Source of the DNA: Cruorifilaria tuberocauda
Taxonomy: Eukaryota; Nematoda; Chromadorea; Rhabditida; Onchocercidae
Length of the DNA: 64,000 nucleotides
NCBI GenBank assembly: GCA_013365365.1
Contig: JABVXU010000074.1
Span: forward strand, 1-64,000
Direction of reading: 5' to 3'
The stretch's first letter is position 1. Each line of letters opens with the position of its first letter. The notes under the pieces are model-generated. The model saw only the letters and a list, made by a program, of their open reading frames with translations. It had not been told where the DNA came from and ran no database searches. The position numbers were made by a program, and so were the translations under genes. Shown piece after piece: positions 1-13,355 of the stretch.

Positions 1-3000
1 TGCAGCTTCAGATTTGTTTTATTCGTCAAGTGATTCTTTAATTTTTATTTTCAAAATAATCATATTTCTTAAGTAATCAAGTAAGTTAAGTAAGCTTTAA
101 TTGGAATTTCCCATATATCATGTAGATTAAGCAATATTTTATTTTACAATTTTACTTACTCATGTTTTATTTCAATTTCATTTTCAAATTACAAACAATG
201 ACGTTTCTTCTTTTTACCACTTAAGTTCATCTCTCATTTTACTCTGCTTATTTGATATCATAATTTCTCCCTTAAGATGATTGATCGCTTACAAAGAAAT
301 TTAGTTATGATTTATTCTTGAACAAATAAATTTAAATTGTATGATATCATTTGATCACAATGGTTGCAACAAATTTAATTCATCGAATTAATTTTATTTG
401 CTTTATTCTTTCATTTGAACATAGCATTGATTGTTACTGGACGGATCATTGGTTCTTTCTTTTGGATTTGTTATCATTTAATGATAAGGCAACCACACGC
501 GTTACTGTCACAGTAATTGACGGCCCAGACGCTATCAATCAACGACCCACACGTGATTAATCGACGACCAATTCATAAGACAGACATGTCATCAGGTATT
601 TGGTAGAACCGACTGATGGAAATATTGAAATGATTGTTTGCCACGAATATGTGACTCTAGAAGCAACATTCCAGTCCAGATTAACTGATTAGATATGATA
701 ATGATAATGATGATACTGGAAAAGAGAGAGAGAGAGAGAGACAAAGACAAAGAAAGCATTGAGAATAAGGTAAAAGATTTTAGGAATTTTTACATTTGTT
801 CGATGACAATGACCGAGCAAAAATAAGTTGAAGGAAATGTTTTTTTAACGATAGCAAAAAAAAAAATTGCAGTACTTATTGACCTTAAATAACCTTTTCC
901 ATTGCTTTCTTAATAGGTATAAATGTACCGATTTCAATGAATTCATCATGTAATCAATCGATCGATTGATCAAACGGTTATGTTTGATACAATGTTCAGC
1001 ACAACGAATAACTTAATGAGAATTAAATGAAAAGTACCGGTAATGAAAGATAATAATGAAATATTCCAATGATAGAATTATATACGATTAAGATGAGAAG
1101 CAGAAGAGTGATCAGATATAAAGGTGTTATCAGTGAAAGTAATAAAATTGGAATAGGCTACCCATTACAAGTGATATGACTCCATTTTTGCTCTTAATAA
1201 ATCAAATATTTATAAATATCGTGAAAGAATTAATATCAAATTTGCTAATTAGTAAATCCAATATATTAAAATTTGAATATTTTATCGCTTATCACAGAAT
1301 TCAATTTTACTATTAATAAATTAAGCGATTACTTACAAATAGGATGAAGCATGAATTAATATCAAATTTACTAAAATAATAAATGATAAGAACTAATATC
1401 ATATTTGCTAAAATAATAAAAGATATTGAATTGGAATTTCTTTTCTTTTTATTCAAAATGAAATAAATAATAAACAAAATTATAAAAGAGAATATCAATT
1501 GTCCCTTTTTCGTTTTCCTATTAAGTTTAAATTGAAACAGAAAATGAAAAGGTATGTTAGTGAGATAATAAAAAAAAAGCGAGAAAGAAGCAATTTGTCT
1601 TGTTTCCTTTTCCATTTGATTGCTAAACCTCTAAAAGCCTTTGCCTTCAGCAAAAAAAAAGTTGTTTAAGAGGTGAAATGTTTCGAATCCATAACAGGAA
1701 GTTAGCTTCCTTCCTTTTCTTCTTTAAGCTTATATAGCTTATTAGAACTTTGGATGTTATATATTTTTTTCAAGCTTGTCTGAACTTCCTCATTCATTCT
1801 TTCCTTTCATTTCTATCACTTACTTTTTCATTCTTGAGGTAAGTATTATTCCTAACCGAGAGAGAGGCAGAGAGTGGAAAAGAGGTATTTTAACTTTTTC
1901 GTTTTAGAATATAAAGGATAGAATAATGAAAAGTTAAATTTTAACATTTTGAATTAATCTTACTTCATTTATTAAATAATTTTATCATATATTATTTATT
2001 AGCACAGATATTTTACATGTACAATAATATCCAATTTGGAAGAAAAATTTGCTAATGAGTTTTATTGCACTGATTAATATATATTTTAACATTCATTAAA
2101 ATTAATTTATTAAAAATTTGAATAGAAAAGCTAATTAATGAATAGTATGAGATATGAGCAAGTAACTGGGATTAAGTGTAGCATATTTAAATTTTGGAAT
2201 AATTTCAGATAAGAATCTCACTTTCCATTATAGTTATTTTACGTTTATAATAGTATCTAAATTGGAGGAAAAATTTGTTAATAAATTTATTGAAAGACAG
2301 TTGGAAGCATATGAAAGATGTAACTTGATCTAACTTGACCTGACCTTTTTCCTAACCATTAGTCTCATTTTCCTGCAATAGCAACAATTGTCTTCTGTTT
2401 AGAACATTCAGAAATCATATCTCAAAAATCTTCCATTCATAATTTCAAATTAAACTTTAAAAAATTTATAAACTATTTCCAACTATGAATCGTTGAAAAA
2501 TGACCGGTAATTTTTAAAGTATTCGCTAAAAAGGTTCATTTCAACGTTTTTAGTGTAAAATGAATTTTTCCCGTAACCTATATATTTCAATGATAATGTA
2601 AATTGCATTTCTAAGAAGGGAATTTTCTCTCTTCCTCCTTTATCTCTGTTATCGATTTTCCACGTTATCATTCTCTTTTCTTCTGCAATTTCCGGATCAT
2701 TCATTGAAATAAAGGAAAAATTGATAATTACACTAACTAATAATCAAGTAAAAAGTAAATATCAAGTAAAAATTCAAATTAAGTACAATTTCAAATTCGC
2801 AATTTGCATTCTTTTTTTTGTGATTTTCTTTTAAGAGAGATCAAATTTGAAATTGAGTTGTATCAACGTAGAAAGATATGACTGATAATGATAGTTACTT
2901 TTCTTCTCTTTAAAAGTTATCACAAAAAATGTTATCAGTGCCAAGAAGTAGCTAATAACATTGAATAAATACTTCGTATCATTGGATGAAATGAATGATG

Positions 3001-3480
3001 GTCAGAGCAGTGGCGAAGATTCGGCAAGAAGCCATGACCTTTGTTATTTGTATTGAACGATTGGACATCATTGACTGTCTGAATGGTCGCGGAAATGACC
3101 ATTCATTCGGTTTTTGTCTTTTTCATCTCTTTATAACTATTCTCTTTCTCTTCCTTGTAAATGAAATTTTTTGTAGAAAAAGAAGTCAGATAAACTTGAC
3201 CTCTTCTTTTTTCACTCCCTCTTGACCTCTTTCTTCCTCTTTTTATCTTCCAATTCATTTTTCTATCTTCGGAGAAGCAATGATTTTTTCCTTTTAAAAT
3301 TTTAAATGTGAATTGCAACATTTAATTTTGACCCGATCATCGATTAAGAAGCTAATTGAATAATAAGGCTAAGTATTACTTTAACCTCATGTTGACCCTT
3401 TCATAATGTTTTCAGACAGACACTCACACACATACATTTAAGATGGCTTATTTACGACATTCATCAATAATGGTGAATCC
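1..3480. other. Gene-poor AT-rich stretch
   Basis: I see no gene here. The longest open frames (plus strand 351-560; minus strand 1313-1615 and 2483-2704) are short and AT- or purine-driven, lack convincing flanking splice sites and resemble no family I know. A (GA) tract lies at about 724-742. The sequence could be intergenic, or a long intron of a gene whose last exons are the candidates near 16.2-17.1 kb. Confidence 0.6.
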
Positions 3481-3518
3481 TTGCTGACAATAGCGCTTCT
3501 TCGGTGTCTATTGGATAT

Positions 3519-3544
3519 GTGTGTGTGTGTGTGTGTGTGTGTGT
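3519..3544. repeat. (GT)n microsatellite
   Basis: An uninterrupted GT dinucleotide tract of about 13 units. It is the complement of the CA tract about 180 bp downstream (3725-3808), so the two could pair as the arms of a hairpin. Confidence 0.95.
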
Positions 3545-3721
3545 ATACCGGATCTGTGTATGAATGTCTGCAAGTGTGTGTATGGATGAGTGTGTATTGA
3601 TGTGTATTGGCCATTTGTTGACCTTATTCACATCGGATAGACCAGATCGGAGGATATTAAGCCGGACGGATGTAAATACTTATATCCGTTCCATTTTCTT
3701 TTCCTTCTTCCTTTTCCAGTT

Positions 3722-3724
<3 letters not shown>

Positions 3725-3808
<84 letters not shown>
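3725..3808. repeat. (CA)n microsatellite
   Basis: A long CA tract of about 41 units with a single T interruption near 3771. It creates an artificial His-Thr open frame (3564-3923) that should not be annotated as a protein. Confidence 0.95.
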
Positions 3809-3809
<1 letters not shown>

Positions 3810-5340
3810 CAGCCACCGATATACATACCATATATCTATATATCAGAAGCAATTATCTTGTCCTCTCAGTTCATACATTCATCCTATCTTCCAGTCTATT
3901 TCTCCTCAATACTGACCATTTGACCCCGTACTATCTGACCAAACACACAGACAGACACATTCAGTGGACACTGCAAAGGATACACAGTGATTTGTAATCG
4001 TCGAATCTTCCATTGCCCACTTAATTTTTAAGAAAGTAAGTATCGTTTCAATAAATACGTAAATTCTTTGTAGAAATTTACAAAATTTTAATTCAATATT
4101 TTATCTATGATAACAACACATGATATGATATGTATTTTCGGTGATTCTTATCATCAATTCATCATGATCTTCTTATCATTATCATTCTTATAGATTTTTG
4201 ATCATTCTCTAATGGAAGTTAAGTTACTTTCTTTTCAAAGTTTTAAAAAATTTTCACTTCTTTTTTCTTTGAATAAGAAAGGATATGATAGTGAGATAAA
4301 AATGTTTTGCGAATGTAAATAATTTTTCGTCCTCATTCATTACTTTGTAATATTATTGATACAATTTTAATTTTTAGAAGTAAATTATGAGAATTCAAAT
4401 TTCAATTTAACTGTTATTGCTATTGTATAAGTAAATAAGTAACTGACGAAATGCTATCGCTTAAATTGATTTTTTTGAAATTCGAAGTACATGAAATGAA
4501 ATTGATGAAACTGTAAGTGGCTAGCAATGAAGCATAGCGAATATCTCTGGACCGTTATCACGCATTGATATATGATAGAGACGGAATATTGCGGAACGAT
4601 TTAATCGTTTTAAACTATTCATGGTAATTCTTGAGATTTCAATTTTTTCAACTGATAAAGATCAAGTTTTCAAAAAAAAAATTTCCACTCGTTCTTCCAC
4701 TTCATTTATCTAATTTGTCCTTCAAATATTGTCGACGAATTTATTTTCATTCCCAAATCATCACATTTATTTATATTTCCAAATGCTCTGCTTTTTTTGT
4801 CATGATAGTGAAACTTTTAGGGAGGAACTACACAGAATATCTTTTCCGGAGAAACTACACAGAATACCTTTTCCGGAAAAGAATAAATTGGCGAAAAATC
4901 CGTTGTTATAATAGAAAATGGAAGATTGAATATAATAATACAACGGGTTTCAACTTTTTTTAGCTAATTTACATTAAAATTTTACTACTATTTGCACATC
5001 AGTATGCTTAGACCGGTAATTCTCTCAATCTCTCACATCCGGTTAATTGCCAAATTTTTATTCCGGTAAAAAAAAGGGTAGTGAATGGAAGAAAGATTTG
5101 TTTATTCGTTCTTCCATCATCGGGTCATTTCATTCGGAATTTCCCCAATTTTCTCCCTTTTTCATTTTCAAAAGATAATGATGACAGTATGGGGTGGAAT
5201 GAAACGCTCGGGCGCTATTGTCTGGGCGCTGTTGTCCGGACGCTATTGCTCTAACGACAGCAACAGGTAATGCTGGCCTTGATGTCTCTTTTCCATTCAT
5301 GCTACTTCGCCTATTGTCATCATTACTGGTCATTTTTTCC
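3809..5340. other. AT-rich stretch with one 27-bp tandem duplication
   Basis: No gene is supported. The only ordered feature is the 27-bp duplication at 4823-4876. Short open frames (4631-4963, 5085-5270) have no recognisable product. Confidence 0.55.
4823..4876 (+). repeat. 27-bp tandem duplication
   Basis: Two adjacent near-identical 27-bp units. Each contains an ACTACACAGAATA core followed by CTTTTCCGG, with two substitutions visible. The unit is a multiple of three, so it is also in frame inside the 4631-4963 open frame, giving a repeated NYTEYLFR peptide. There is no other sign that this frame is a gene. Confidence 0.85.
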
Positions 5341-5402
5341 ACACAACTACACGCACACAGACACATACACACATACACATACACATACACACAGAGCACG
5401 CA
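5341..5402. repeat. Imperfect (CA)n microsatellite
   Basis: Interrupted CA/CACATA repeat. It is complementary in character to the TG/TATG-rich block at about 5513-5600, repeating the opposed arrangement at 3.5-3.8 kb. Confidence 0.85.
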
Positions 5403-5512
5403 TACCATGCATTCCAGCATGCTCACATACATAAATATCCGGAGATTTAAAAATATGTTTACTGGGGAGATAAATGATTAAAATTTGATCTGAAAAGACT
5501 GATTAACGACTA

Positions 5513-5600
5513 TGTATATGTGTGTATATGAATGTGTGAATGTATGTGTGTATGTGAGTATTTGATTGTATATGAGTATGTGAATGCATGTGAGCATTAG
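5513..5600. repeat. Imperfect TG/TATG repeat
   Basis: Degenerate TGTGTATATGAATG-type repeat, about 110 bp after the CA block at 5341-5402. Similar TG-rich sequence continues at about 5685-5740. Confidence 0.8.
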
Positions 5601-5826
5601 GAATGTCATCAATGATAACAGGAAGAAAGGAGGACGATATAAGGAAGTATATGGAAAGAGGAAAAGGCGATGATTCTCTTGAGAATGCATGTGTGGATGG
5701 TGTATGTCTGTGTATGTGGATGTATGTGGATGTAAAAGGAAATTATTCGTTGGTTCATTGTCTCTTCATCAATTTAATATGTCATGTATGTTCTATTGTA
5801 ATATATTATATCATATTTAAATATGG

Positions 5827-5851
5827 GGAGAGAGAGAGAGAGAGAGAGAGA
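5827..5851. repeat. (GA)n microsatellite
   Basis: Pure GA tract of about 12 units. Confidence 0.95.
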
Positions 5852-8800
5852 AAGAGATTTGGAAATTTTGAAATGGAATAATTAATATTTATCTTAAGGA
5901 AATCGATAAATTTTATATCAGTAATATACTGGAGAGAAGAAATTAGGAAATATTGAATTCTGATATGAAATGTTGTTGGAAGTTCAGCTATTTTTATCAG
6001 TGGACAGACGACAAATAATAATGATTACATTGTCTTTCACATGCGTCAATCATGATAAATACTATTTTGTATATTATCATGATATTATTCCATGATTTGA
6101 TATATCATTGTGGGCATAAATCTTACAGCAATTAATCAAGAATTACTGCTACCATTGAATTCCTGATAATTATTTCAATTTTTTCTCGATATACCGTACA
6201 ATTTATTTTCTATGAATGATTCAAGATATCTTTGTTTTTTATCACTTTTTTTTTCTTTAACTGATATCAGTTACATTGATATAAGTGAATGTTTTATATG
6301 GATGAATTAATTAGGCAACACCATCAGTTCACTGACTTCGCAATTAATTTTTTTTAGCTTAGCATCAGTATCAGTATTAGTATTATGGTATTAGCATCAG
6401 ACTAAATGAATTTATTGTTTACTGAAAATTTACTCACTACTATTTCAGTTCATCTCTAATTTAATTTTTGTACAAGGTTGCTTCACTCTTACAACCGTAT
6501 AACAGGAACAAGCATACATTGCTCATAGTACAATTAGTTAACATTTCTATTTCATTCAATCCAATTCTCATTTCTGGATTGGTTCCCATACAAAGTAAGC
6601 TTACATTCATCCATTAATTAAATATTTAAATTCATATTTTAATGTGTATATTTAAATTATAATAATAATCTGCAATTTCTTACTTTAAGCAAGAAAGAGT
6701 AATTATTTTAAATGACTGTATTGCATTTGTTTAATCTTAACAGAAAGGGAATTAAAAAAATCAAATAATTCAGTTTAAAGTTTTCAAATTCAAATTTTAA
6801 AATTCGCTTTCTTATCACTTCCTTTGAAATGAGGAAAGAAACGTTCATTGAAAATGATAATAACACCGTTTCTGTCATTATTTATTCTTAAACTTTAAAA
6901 ATTATCATTCCAATTTTCTCTTTTTCTTTCTATTAGATAATTTTCTTTAAAGTTTAATTCTATGCTTTCATGTTTCCGTTTTATTAAGCATTGTTTTATG
7001 TTGTGCTTTTATTGTTGTATTTTTTTCTTTTTTGTTTATTTACTTTTTTTATTTGTTATTCAGATGTTCAAAATGATGTTTTGTTTTTAAGAAATGAAAC
7101 GGATGAATTATGGAATTATGTCTTGAAGCACTCATGAATCAATGATTTTTTTTGTTTTCCTTAAAACTTGATCATAAAACCTGATAAATACAATTAATCA
7201 TTCTTTTGATTTTTCTTTTTTAAAATTCTTTGTTCGTATTTGTTACAATAAATATTCACTGAGTGATTATTTAACAGTTGTTTATCACTGATAAAGCACA
7301 GTTATAGTTTTCGAAAGAATTTTAGGCGAAATAATTTTTAGGAATGATTTTTCAATAAAATTAAAAAAAATTGTAAACTATCACATATTTCAATATGCGT
7401 GATAATATCAATGATATGGAATGGTCAGTGAAATTATTTTTTAGAAATTAATGAACACTTTTTGTCTAAATAAAATGCTCATTGAGGAATTCATTATAGT
7501 AAAAGAAAAAAACAATAAAAGTTTTACAAGTGATAAGATCAATGTTAAAGATAATATAAGTTATACAATGAAGATTTCATTTTCACATTGTGACAAAGTT
7601 CAAAGTTTAATTGAGATTAGAGAAAAGCTTTACTTCATTCTCATTGATTAAGTTTTTGATAATTAAGCAAGTACGGTAGGTAATATTTTTTATCGATGTC
7701 TTACTTTGAAATATTTTAAAATAATTCAATTTTTTAAGTACAGACAGACAGACACATGGGTACACATGCTGTTTAGCTTAGTCTAATTTCGCAAGCAAAA
7801 AAAAAAACTGCTATAAGACGACAAAGTTATACATTCTTTTATTCTATTTGATATGTATGGATGTATAAATGTCTATTCGTATATTACGTATGAAAAGGAT
7901 AATCAATTTAGGATGACATTGGATGAAGTATTTTTTACCTGTTGTACCTGTCCTTGAGAGAAGAAAGATAGATATTTGTTTCAGTAAATATTATGCGAGT
8001 AAGGAACTATTTGTTGAATAAATGAATGAGGCTTATTATTGAAAGTACTGGTTGGTTTCTTGATAATGGCAGTTTTGGATTTGACAAAAATGAGTCAATG
8101 ATTAGCATTGTTAGTTATCATTATTGAATGGTTACAGCTTAAAATGGAATGAATATGAAAAGAAAGGAGGATGAGTACTTATTTAAAGTATTATTGATAT
8201 TAGTATTAGTGTTATTATTTTAATCTTATCAGAGAATGGAAATGATCAATGATAATATTCATAGAATATCAGAGAATGGGAATGACAATATATGCTTGCT
8301 ATTTGTCTTAGCGTATGTTTTTGAAATTCAAATCTTACGAATTATGATTGATTATATGCATGATTGTTTTCTTCGAGTCATAAGTGCATTGTTCATAGTT
8401 CAATCTGTTGTTTTGTTATCCTTCATAAATCAAATAAGCAACAATTTCTAACAGAAGCATTCCCTTATCAGTGTTTGTTATTCTTCGAATCCATTTCTCG
8501 CATTTTTTTTGCATACTGTATTTTGATCTTTAATCACGATTATTCAACTGAAATAATGCGAAGAATAGAAAATGACGAGGAAAAATGAATGACAAACTTT
8601 TTATAAAATGAAAACCGATATGCAAGTAATCTATTTGGGAATGTAGAATTTGTATTTGCTTCTAGCATCATTTATGTTAATTAAATTATACTTTTATAGT
8701 TTTATCATTGATATGATACGGTTTAGGTAAGATATCACGATAGTAATTGATTATCATTAAAGTAATGCTGTATGAAATTGATTATTAAATTCACGAACGA

Positions 8801-11240
8801 GAATTATCAAGAAGCTGATCCATTCGTTACAGCTTATGAAAATATCAAATGATCGAATGAATGGAATATTATTCAGTAGAGAATAATTTTTCTCTTTACA
8901 TTTTTTATACATACAATTTATTTCTGCTATTTGCACGTAATTTTACTTTTGAAAATTTGCACAAATGTTTCGTGAAAGTTTCTCATAAATCTTTCTTCGT
9001 ATTAACATGATAAACTGATCGCATCACTTATCATACTATTGTACGATAACTAATTATGAAATGTAATAATTACATAGTATAAGAAATTCAAAGATAACAG
9101 AAAGGTTTGATTGGTTTTTCAGCTAACAGAAGAAACTGTTATTATTATAATAGGTAATAATCGATGATCGTTTTAACACTTTGAAATACGTATTTGTTCT
9201 ATTCATCATATCAGTTATATCAGTGTGTATACTTATATATATATTTGTACTACATCTATCGTGATATCGTAATGTTTGTATATTTGTATATGTAATGTAT
9301 GCATATACGTATCCCTATAAAATGCTTATTTACATATCTAATAGGCTCACGTAATGCGTAGGTATAAAATGCGCGCATAAGCAGATACGCAAGAGAACAC
9401 GTGAAGTATGTTTGAGCGAATAAATTGTAAGTGATTTGCATTACCACTTGATTGCATATGATCAGAATTGAGTGCATGTCGCAAATGAAAAATTCAAATC
9501 GATTCTTCTGGAAAGTAAGGGAAGGCATTTTGATCATATCATTTTTGTATTTCTTGAAATATTTTTAGTACTATCATAATTAATATTTTGAGCGTTACTG
9601 TTTGTGATAAGGCGAGAAATACACTTTGATATATTTATGTATTTTGCATGAATGTTATGATATATAATATAATGTCATACGTATTAACGTATGTACGTGT
9701 AAAATCATAATGATATATCTTTGAGAAATACATAATGATTAATGATTTTCTTGTTTCATTTTTTTTTTCTCCCTCTTTTCTACTTGATTAAGATTTTCTA
9801 AAGTTTTATACAAGTAATTTATAATAAATCATAGTATAAATTATTTCATATAGTTTTATAATTTCTTTAATTACGAATAATTTAAGTGATATTTAATGAC
9901 GAAGTAATATCTAAAAATTAGGAAAATCAGTAATGAAATGATTTTTTGATACAATAAAAATTTATCAAATTCATTTTCAGTTGAAATTTTTAGAGAAATT
10001 TTAGATTAAATATATTGTTTATATGGAATATTTCTTTCCATTGTTACTGGTAAATACATTTATTTCATTTAATTAATTTGTAATTATTTGAATTTTGTTG
10101 TAACTTTCACTTTTCATTATCATATTAAAATATGAAATACTTTTTCTTTATTTTTGTTACTGTTGTTTTTTTCAGATTTAAATCTGAAAATTTTCAAAAT
10201 GAAAGAGTGATATTTCATTTGTTTCAAAAAACCTCTATGATATGCTATGAAATGATAATAAGCAATGTATTAGCCTGTGTGTATATTTTAAGAATTAGTT
10301 GTTTTTCCAGGTGATAAAGGTGGGGTGATGAGTGATAGTTGAATGATGTTGTAGTAGTAGGAGTAAGTGATCGGTGATAGGAACGATGTGGTGGTGTAAG
10401 GAGTGAAATGTATACGTGAGTGGTGTGTAATGTGGTGATGGTAGTAGAGGTGATGGGTGGTAAAAAGAACAAACGAAATTTTGTTGATTGGATTGATTGG
10501 TTTCAATCAATTGATCATCGTTATTTAAACCAAATAAATACATACATTCACTTGTTTATAACATAGACATATGAATGTTTCTGTCTGTCTTTTGATTGTT
10601 TTTAATGTCTACTTTTTACTTAACAACAGTTTATTAGTTAGATGATAAGATATAAACAATGAACAAAAATATAAAGGAAGGGATTTTTTTTTTTTGGAAA
10701 TTTGATATTTCAGATGTGATAATTGATAGGAAGATGAATGTATGAATTACGTTCATTGCTTACTGCTTCCAAAAAGTTGAAATATTATTCAAGGAAAAGA
10801 AGAACATCGATCAAAATAATAATAATTGGTATTAACGGTATTATTTATTATGCATGGATCTTATTAAACGATTTGTAAGTGTTTAATTCTTTCTATGAAA
10901 TTTAATATTTCTAATTAGCTGCACAGTTCACATTATCATCTTCTAAATGATATGATAAAAGACTTTAGCTTGCATTCAATGAAACGATATGAAATTTCGA
11001 TTGGCAACTATTTAAGAAATAATAGTTGTTTTCAAGCAATATTCAATTAGATTGCTATTTACACGATTGACCTTTGGATGTTGTAAGGTCAAGAAAGATT
11101 GGGATAGAGATGATAATGGGTAATGATTGTTAGTTGTCTGTTGTTATTGTTGTAGTGTTGTGGTAGTGATATGATATGACATGATATGATAATATGTAGA
11201 AATAAGATAGTAGAGTGGGTGTAACAGTAGCAATTTCATT
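5852..11240. other. Gene-poor AT-rich stretch
   Basis: No gene is supported. The open frames at 7451-7651, 8236-8588, 9256-9537 (minus) and 10132-10314 have ordinary AT-rich composition and no family resemblance. A short imperfect duplication (ATCAGAGAATGG followed by AATGA) occurs near 8227 and 8268. From 10310 to 10460 the plus strand is G-rich and purine-biased (GGTGATGG/GTAGTAGTAG type), which opens three overlapping minus-strand frames that are not credible genes. Confidence 0.55.
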
Positions 11241-11244
11241 TCGA

Positions 11245-11279
11245 TCATTCATTCATTCATTCATTCGTTCGTTCGTTCA
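11245..11279. repeat. (ATTC)n-(GTTC)n tetranucleotide repeat
   Basis: About five ATTC units run directly into about three GTTC units, consistent with a point-mutated unit having spread through part of the array. Confidence 0.9.
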
Positions 11280-11340
11280 ATAATTCTCACCCCGTAAACT
11301 ATTGCTCACTTGATACCACACATCACACTCTTCTACTTCG

Positions 11341-11424
11341 CATATACGCACACATACACACACGTACACACATACACACACGTACTTACACACGTATGCA
11401 CACACACACACACACACACACACT
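11341..11424. repeat. Compound (CA)n microsatellite
   Basis: CACATA/CACGTA-interrupted CA repeat ending in a pure CA tract at about 11399-11423. It is followed about 130 bp later by a GT/GCGT-rich tract (11557-11600). Confidence 0.9.
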
Positions 11425-11556
11425 TAACAACCTCATCCATCCTCTTTCCTCGACAACTTTTCTCCTCCCTCTTTCATTTCCTTTCTCTTCTCTGTCCCCG
11501 CCATTCCCCCGTCATACAGTTGCGACCACATTTTGTATCGTTTTTCTGGTTCTTAA

Positions 11557-11600
11557 ATGTGTATGCGTGCGTGTGTATGTGTGTGAATACGTGTGTTCAT
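11557..11600. repeat. Imperfect (GT)n microsatellite
   Basis: GTGTATGCGTGCGTGTGTAT-type tract, complementary to the CA block at 11341-11424. A further TG/TGCG tract lies at about 11805-11856. Confidence 0.85.
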
Positions 11601-12095
11601 AAACGGTACTTAAGTTCAAGTTGTAGTAGTAATTGTAATAATTGTCTAGCAAAGGTGGAGTTGTGGCACAGATGAAGGGAGTGAGAGGAAGCAGGAACAT
11701 GATGGGTCAGAGGTGATCCATCCTTATCAACTACTCAGGTCGAGAACGCAACATGTGCAGGTGATTGTTTGATTGATCTGTTACTTGACATTTCACATAT
11801 TGGAATACGTGTGTGTGTATGTGTGCGTGTGTGCATGCGTGCATGTGATATGTGTATTTATTTATTTGCATACGTACATCTTTCTATCTATCAACAATAG
11901 ATGTCAAAAAATAAATTAAGAAAAGATGTAATAATTGAATTGTGTGATGGTATTGTTTATTGGTTTCATGTTGACTAATAATAATGAATGATTAGCTGTT
12001 GTTGTTGTTGTTATTGTTGTTGATATTAATATTGGTAGTGGGTGGTAGTGGAGATTGTGATGTTGTTCAAATTTGATGAATGAGTGGTTTATTGT

Positions 12096-12126
12096 GAGAA
12101 AGAGAGAGAGAGAGAGAGAGAGAAAA
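12096..12126. repeat. (GA)n microsatellite
   Basis: GA tract of about 12 units, continuing into purine-rich sequence. Confidence 0.95.
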
Positions 12127-12356
12127 GAGAGAAGAAAATGTAAGCAAATTTAACTTCTAGGATCATGCAAACCATTTGATTATCTCCCAATCAACCTACC
12201 ATAATTGTTTTCCTATATTAACTGAATGTTGTTAACATTTGATGAACTATACTGTTTACCTGTACTCGAAGGTATGTTAATGTTAATGAATAATGTTTGT
12301 GTGTATTACGGGTGAAATGAAGGTATGTGCTAGTTTGGTTATATTAGTTTAGAAGG

Positions 12357-12378
12357 CAGAGAGAGAGAGAGAGAGAGG
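12357..12378. repeat. (GA)n microsatellite
   Basis: GA tract of about 10 units. Confidence 0.95.
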
Positions 12379-13320
12379 TTTTAAAGATGATGAAGAGAAG
12401 AGAATTGGTGAATGAATTCTTCGTCGTTTGATGATGTCTGTTTAGATTTCCCTCAATTTCAGTTGGAAAGAGTGGAAGGGAGGAGGAGGAAAGATTGAGT
12501 GCAGCAAACAATTAGCCTTTTAAAGCTGTAAGTTGTCGAAGTGCGCCACCGACAACAGCGAGTATGTACGTATCGGTCAATAGCAATAACAAAAATAGGG
12601 CAAGGAGTTATAATATTGAATAATCGGTGTGTATGAGTGTGTAAGTATGTGAGTGTATGTTGTCTTTGTGTATGGATACGTATGTTACATATATTTTGTA
12701 TGCGTATGTGAAGCGAGGAGGAGTAAGCATAGTTTTAACGGGAGCAGGTGTTAGGGTTAGCGTTAGGAGAAGGAGACGAGGGACAATTAACGGTGTTGTT
12801 GTAGATGCTTCTGCCGGTGATGGTGCTTCATGTATTTGCCATTTCAATCCATTTTGATGCAAAATGGCATTTCTACTTTGTGTATGTTAGTGTACTGTGT
12901 GTGTATGTGATATATGAAGTGGACCAGTGGATAGGAATGAATTTCGAGGGTTTGTCATCATTTATTGGTAGATTTGAGAGTTGGCAGGCTTAGTTTAGTT
13001 TAATAAGTTAGCTTGGAAAAAACTGAAGAGAAGAGAAATGAAAAGAGAGAAAGAGAAAGAGAAAGGTAAAAAGAAAGGAGAAGAGAAAGGAATATTTGGT
13101 AAGAAATATCAGCGAATGATATGATGATGATGATATTAATAGTGATTGTGATTGTGTCAAGAAGGAGAGGAAGGAAGGAGGAGGAAAAGGAAAAAGGGTT
13201 GACTGAACGCGAAACGAGTAGGACAACTATCATCGCTAAGTCGTCATCGCCATCGTTTTACAACCGTCAACGGTGTCGCTGTCAATTTCAGGCAACAAAT
13301 CGAAGAAGGAAGCAGTTCCG
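12379..13320. other. Purine-rich low-complexity stretch
   Basis: Contains TG-rich blocks (about 12625-12665 and 12880-12912), a G-rich segment with degenerate telomere-like TTAGG units (about 12750-12767) and a GAAAGAGAAAG purine run (13015-13095). Open frames on both strands follow the purine bias and are not supported as genes. Confidence 0.5.
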
Positions 13321-13355
13321 GAAGGAGGGAAGGAAGGAAGGAAGGAAGGAAGGAA
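13321..13355. repeat. (GGAA)n tetranucleotide repeat
   Basis: About eight GGAA/GAAG units. The overlapping frames at 13121-13521 derive their Lys/Arg/Glu/Gly-rich peptides from this repeat. Confidence 0.93.

Noticed and set aside
2483..2704. 73-codon minus-strand frame starting MNDPEIAEEKRMI
   Set aside because: A purine-rich run explains the charged start; the rest is AT-rich. Too weak without conservation.
3564..3923. 119-codon plus-strand frame with a long His-Thr repeat
   Set aside because: It is produced by the CA microsatellite, which is open in several frames; there is no protein-like sequence outside the repeat.
7451..7651. 66-codon ATG-started frame
   Set aside because: Composition is that of AT-rich noncoding DNA (Lys/Ile/Asn/Phe), with no neighbouring exons or resemblance to a family.
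10245..10543. Three overlapping minus-strand frames rich in His, Thr, Ser and Leu
   Set aside because: They follow from a G-rich, purine-biased plus strand; overlapping frames in all phases indicate composition, not coding.
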